Shown one piece after another: positions 22,653 to 25,148 of a stretch of DNA of 25,148 bases. A program made the translations under genes and the position numbers. The notes below the pieces were generated by a model. It did not search any database and was not told where the DNA came from. It saw only the letters and a program-made list of their open reading frames with translations. Every line of letters starts with the position of its first letter. The stretch's first letter is position 1. The stretch is from Chitinophagaceae bacterium (GTDB taxonomy: Bacteria > Bacteroidota > Bacteroidia > Chitinophagales > Chitinophagaceae), in contig JAGKWS010000057.1 in NCBI GenBank assembly GCA_021151685.1, positions 1 through 25,148 on the forward strand, written 5' to 3'.

Positions 22653-23096
22653 ATGAGTTATCGACAAATTATATACCAGATTGTTTTCGCAACAAAAAAC
22701 CGCGAAAAGACAATAACCAATGAACATTGCGACGAATTGTACAAATACATTTGGGGCGTTATTAAAAAACGGAACGGCACTCTGTTTCGCATCAATGGAA
22801 TAGAAGATCATATCCATATTCTGTCCGACTTACATCCGTCCATTTCCCTTGCCGACTATGTGAAGGAAATATAGGTAGCGAGTAGCGGTTGGATGAAAGC
22901 ATCAGGGAAATTTCCATATTTCGATGCATGGCAAGAGGGTTACGGGGCATTTACCTACTCCATAAAGGAAAAGGAACAGGTAGTTGCCTATGTCAGGAAC
23001 TAAAAGGAACACCACCGTACAGAGCGTTTTTCGGATGAATTTAAGCGTCTACTCTTGGAGAATGGGGTGGAATTTGAAGAGCGATATCTGTTGTAA
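22653..23096 (+). pseudogene. Inactivated IS200/IS605-type (RAYT-like) Y1 transposase
   Basis: The frame reads through 147 codons of a complete Y1 transposase: MSYRQIIYQIVFATKNREK, DHIHIL with the metal-binding HUH pair (His53, His55), FDAWQEGYGAFTYS, and VVAYVRN (Tyr113, the likely catalytic tyrosine), ending FEERYLL. Two in-frame stop codons interrupt it. TAG at 22872-22874 (codon 74) stands where family members have Lys (VKEI-K-VASS). TAA at 23001-23003 (codon 117) stands where Gln is usual (YVRN-Q-KEHH). There are no frameshifts, so inactivation seems recent. Flanking palindromes in inverted orientation are the hallmark of REP-associated transposases. Confidence 0.85.
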
Positions 23097-23101
23097 TTGG
23101 C

Positions 23102-23184
23102 AACCCCTTCGGGGTTACACGACTGGTTTTGTTTGTTACCCCGGGTTTCACCCGGGGCTATCGTTGGGGAACCCCGAAGGGGTT
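23102..23184 (-). repeat. Right cluster of REP-like palindromes
   Basis: Three palindromes: AACCCC-TTC-GGGGTT (23102-23116), CCCCGGGT-TTC-ACCCGGGG (23139-23157) and AACCCC-GAA-GGGGTT (23170-23184). The central one is inverted relative to the left copy (TTC versus GCA loop). It begins 5 bp after the stop of the dead transposase. Confidence 0.75.
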
Positions 23185-23244
23185 ATACGACCCGATTTGC
23201 GCGCCAACAAGATATAAGCGCACCCATCTTTTGCCGTAGGCTGT

Positions 23245-23252
23245 TATCTTTA
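23245..23252 (+). promoter_or_regulatory. Possible -7 box of the terminal unknown operon
   Basis: TATCTTTA differs from TAnnTTTG only at the last base and ends 7 bp before the ATG at 23260. If it is used, the mRNA is nearly leaderless. Confidence 0.3.
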
Positions 23253-23259
23253 CAACACC

Positions 23260-24273
23260 ATGCGCTATATACTATCCATCCTGTTGCTGTGCGGCCTGTG
23301 TGACGGGGCGTGGGCACAACCCGCCGAAAAAAAGCCCGAACCTCCACCTCCGCCCGAGTTTGGTGTGGCCAGCAAGTTTCGTACCCAGCCAGCCCGCATC
23401 AAACCCACGCTCTACAATCTGCCGGCACTGTCGCTGCCACATCCGTTTAGCCCTGTGGCTGCATTGCGCCAGCTATACCCCGGTGCGCAGTACCAGATAC
23501 CGCACCCCAAACTGCCTGCCGATACGCTGCAACTGGCCGAGTGGAGCTGCCCGGCATGCCCGGTGAAGTGGGTAAACGGATGGATACCGGGGCAAAAACT
23601 ACGCTTTCCCCTTACCGACGACAACCAGACCCAATGGCACGATACCCTTGCCTTTACCGACGATAGCGGCAGCCAAAACCTGTTTATTTCTTTTGCTACT
23701 ACCCCCAATATGGAGGGCGAAGATTTCCTGCCCTCTGGCCGGTACAACTGTGCTTATATGGGGCTGGCATGGTTCAGGCTGGTGGGTGCCGAGTGGCAGT
23801 TGCAGGCTTTTTCGCCGGTGGTGGGCTGCTTTGGCGCATTTCAAACATTGCCACCACTGCAACTAATGCGGCTGGCCCCCAACCGCTATGCGTGTATGTT
23901 GCTGAATGCCAATGGTGGCCCCGGCCAGCCCTATGTGGCCGATCTGTACCTGATTGCGGCCGAGAAACGTCAGTTCAGGGTGGTACTGCAATCGGCAGGG
24001 GTGTCTTGCATCAACGACTCGCGTATTACCTACACCCCCACTATAGAACCCGGTACCGATGCTGGTGTATCGGGCATTCCGCAGCTGCGGGTACGGGTAC
24101 AGGGGCATTGCAGCCGTACACTACCTGTAGAGGGCGGTACCCGCCTGCTACAAGAGGTGCAGCCCCACCTGGTTCATGAGGGGGCTTGCCGCTTTACGGT
24201 AGTACGCACCTATCTGTACACCAAAAATCAGTACCAGCTCACCCATACCGCTACGCAGATAGATGGCGAGTAG
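23260..24273 (+). CDS. Exported protein of unknown function
   Basis: 337 residues with a clear signal peptide (RYILSILLLCGLCDG, cut after Ala-Trp-Ala before Gln20). A Pro-rich linker follows (KKPEPPPPPEF, about 24-34), then a globular region I do not recognise. It contains scattered Cys (WSCPACPVKW, YNCAYMG, VVGCFG, RYACML, GVSCIND, GHCSR), which suggests disulfides in the periplasm or outside. There is no T9SS tail and no lipobox. The next gene begins 11 bp before this one ends, so the two are probably translationally coupled. Composition matches the core genes of the window, so there is no sign of recent transfer despite the adjacent dead element. Confidence 0.75.
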   Translation: MRYILSILLLCGLCDGAWAQPAEKKPEPPPPPEFGVASKFRTQPARIKPTLYNLPALSLPHPFSPVAALRQLYPGAQYQIPHPKLPADTLQLAEWSCPACPVKWVNGWIPGQKLRFPLTDDNQTQWHDTLAFTDDSGSQNLFISFATTPNMEGEDFLPSGRYNCAYMGLAWFRLVGAEWQLQAFSPVVGCFGAFQTLPPLQLMRLAPNRYACMLLNANGGPGQPYVADLYLIAAEKRQFRVVLQSAGVSCINDSRITYTPTIEPGTDAGVSGIPQLRVRVQGHCSRTLPVEGGTRLLQEVQPHLVHEGACRFTVVRTYLYTKNQYQLTHTATQIDGE

Positions 24274-25108
24274 CCCCGCCACGAACCGATTGATGAGGGT
24301 TGGTACATCTCTCTGTACATGGTATGCATATTGGGCTGCTGTATGCACCCTCTTTCTCGGAATGGGTATGTGTGGTTGCCTGCCTGCCGAAACGCATAAA
24401 CGTTCGTCTTGTAACCTCTTTACCAGATATAGCCAACCGGCATTATATGTATATGCAGTAGCTATATATGGGGCCGACTCTTCGGTGTGCGATACAATGG
24501 GGCTCTTTTGTACGGGCCTTGGTATGCGCAATGATGAAGGCTATATAATGCAGTGGAACAGGGTGAAACGTATGGGAGATACCTATGTAGTGCCGCCCGA
24601 AACGGAAGATGTATCTTTTACCAGCTTGGTGGCCGATGATAGTGTGCTGTACATACACCCACCCCGCACGGGTAGGTACCGCCCGTTACAGTTTTGCCCA
24701 TATCCATATTTCGAGATCCATCAATCGGCATGGCAGTTTACGCTTGTGGTGGGCAGTCTTTGGTCTACCGACACATTGGTGCCTATACCAATTGATGCGA
24801 CCGATACATTTGTAAGCAACTATCGGCTTGCCGATACCATGCAGAATTGTTACGGCAATGCCGACGATTCTGTGGTAGTGGTTGCCCGTACTACCTCCCG
24901 ACACGGGCAGTCTACTGCCCGCTATTGCTATGATGCCCATAGTGGGCTACGTAACTTTGATGTGTACACATGGTATGGCACACATTATCATTTCTCGCTC
25001 ATAGACAAAAAGACGGGACAGGGCAATGTGTCTATAAGCGAGAGCCTGAAATGGTTGATGCTAAACAGAAAACACCACCAGCAAGATACCGGATTGTGGG
25101 TGTACTGA
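24263..25108 (+). CDS. Exported or lipid-anchored protein of unknown function
   Basis: 281 residues. The ATG at 24263 overlaps the end of the previous gene (stop at 24271-24273) in another frame, typical of coupled translation; Met11 at 24293 is an alternative start. A hydrophobic segment (about 20-38, WYAYWAAVCTLFLGMGM) ends in CGC. The Gly-Cys could be a relaxed lipobox (MCG then Cys), but this is unsure. The rest is an all-beta-looking region rich in Tyr, Asp and Thr (TEDVSFTSLVADDSVLYIH, WQFTLVVGSLWSTDTLVP) with no recognised motif. A further frame begins inside its 3' end. Confidence 0.7.
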   Translation: MASSPATNRLMRVGTSLCTWYAYWAAVCTLFLGMGMCGCLPAETHKRSSCNLFTRYSQPALYVYAVAIYGADSSVCDTMGLFCTGLGMRNDEGYIMQWNRVKRMGDTYVVPPETEDVSFTSLVADDSVLYIHPPRTGRYRPLQFCPYPYFEIHQSAWQFTLVVGSLWSTDTLVPIPIDATDTFVSNYRLADTMQNCYGNADDSVVVVARTTSRHGQSTARYCYDAHSGLRNFDVYTWYGTHYHFSLIDKKTGQGNVSISESLKWLMLNRKHHQQDTGLWVY

Positions 25109-25148
25109 TAGCATTCATATCTTTTGTAGCCTTGCGTATGTGCTGTAC
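25051..25148 (+). CDS. Partial third gene of the terminal operon (runs off the window)
   Basis: An ATG at 25051, in a different frame from the upstream gene, stays open to the window edge. It reads MVDAKQKTPPARYR, then a hydrophobic stretch IVGVLIAFISFVAL and RMCC: a short basic N-terminus plus a membrane segment, as expected for an exported or anchored protein. The overlap with the preceding gene is 58 bp, longer than usual, so a later start such as the GTG at 25096 is possible. Only 32 codons are visible, so the call is tentative. Confidence 0.4.
   Translation, partial: MVDAKQKTPPARYRIVGVLIAFISFVALRMCC

Noticed and set aside
22534..23184. Considered as an IS element with true terminal inverted repeats
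   Set aside because: The inverted flanks consist of REP-like palindromes. IS200/IS605 relatives use subterminal hairpins rather than terminal inverted repeats, and I saw no target duplication.

Overview
The window looks like a piece of a Bacteroidota chromosome, most likely Chitinophagaceae or a close relative. The reasons are two proteins (and a decayed third) with C-terminal type IX secretion (T9SS) sorting tails, repeated matches to the Bacteroidota promoter box TAnnTTTG just upstream of genes, the near absence of Shine-Dalgarno sequences, and the gene families present. The family-level placement is inference. I saw no rRNA, tRNA, CRISPR array or complete mobile element.

Layout. 1-1980: a secreted T9SS cargo protein, its terminator, then two decayed tail fragments of related proteins. 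2040-3910: a GyrI-like domain protein and a membrane fatty acid desaturase, each with its own promoter, closed by a terminator. 3910-4312: no convincing gene. 4313-9682 (minus): a 1768-residue secreted protein with two jelly-roll-like domains, a purple-acid-phosphatase unit, five repeats of exactly 89 residues, further Ig-like domains and a T9SS tail. 9847-11664: a divergent di-heme cytochrome c peroxidase family protein. 11824-13419 (minus): a polytopic membrane protein.

13420-15480 is an AT-richer islet of three small unrecognised genes. One has a possible PD-(D/E)XK nuclease pattern, one is a PH-like membrane protein, and one looks like an EVE/PUA-type binding domain. This is the best candidate for an undescribed (possibly defence) system, but the evidence is pattern-level only. 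The islet ends at a bidirectional terminator shared with a convergent deoxyhypusine-synthase-like gene that lacks the catalytic lysine in the expected motif.

16668-19732 carries a membrane-anchored unknown, a Cys/Met-metabolism PLP enzyme and an ACMSD-family decarboxylase. An NTF2-like gene (minus) then diverges from a pyrR-pyrB pyrimidine operon. A strong bidirectional terminator separates pyrB from a convergent mono-heme cytochrome c lipoprotein. 22534-23184 is a dead IS200/IS605-type (RAYT-like) transposase with two in-frame stop codons, flanked by inverted clusters of REP-like palindromes. 23260 to the end is a tightly packed run of two exported unknown proteins plus a third gene that runs off the window.

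Apart from pyrR-pyrB and the terminal cluster, genes appear to be transcribed singly. Promoter boxes found inside over-long reading frames were used to set several starts.
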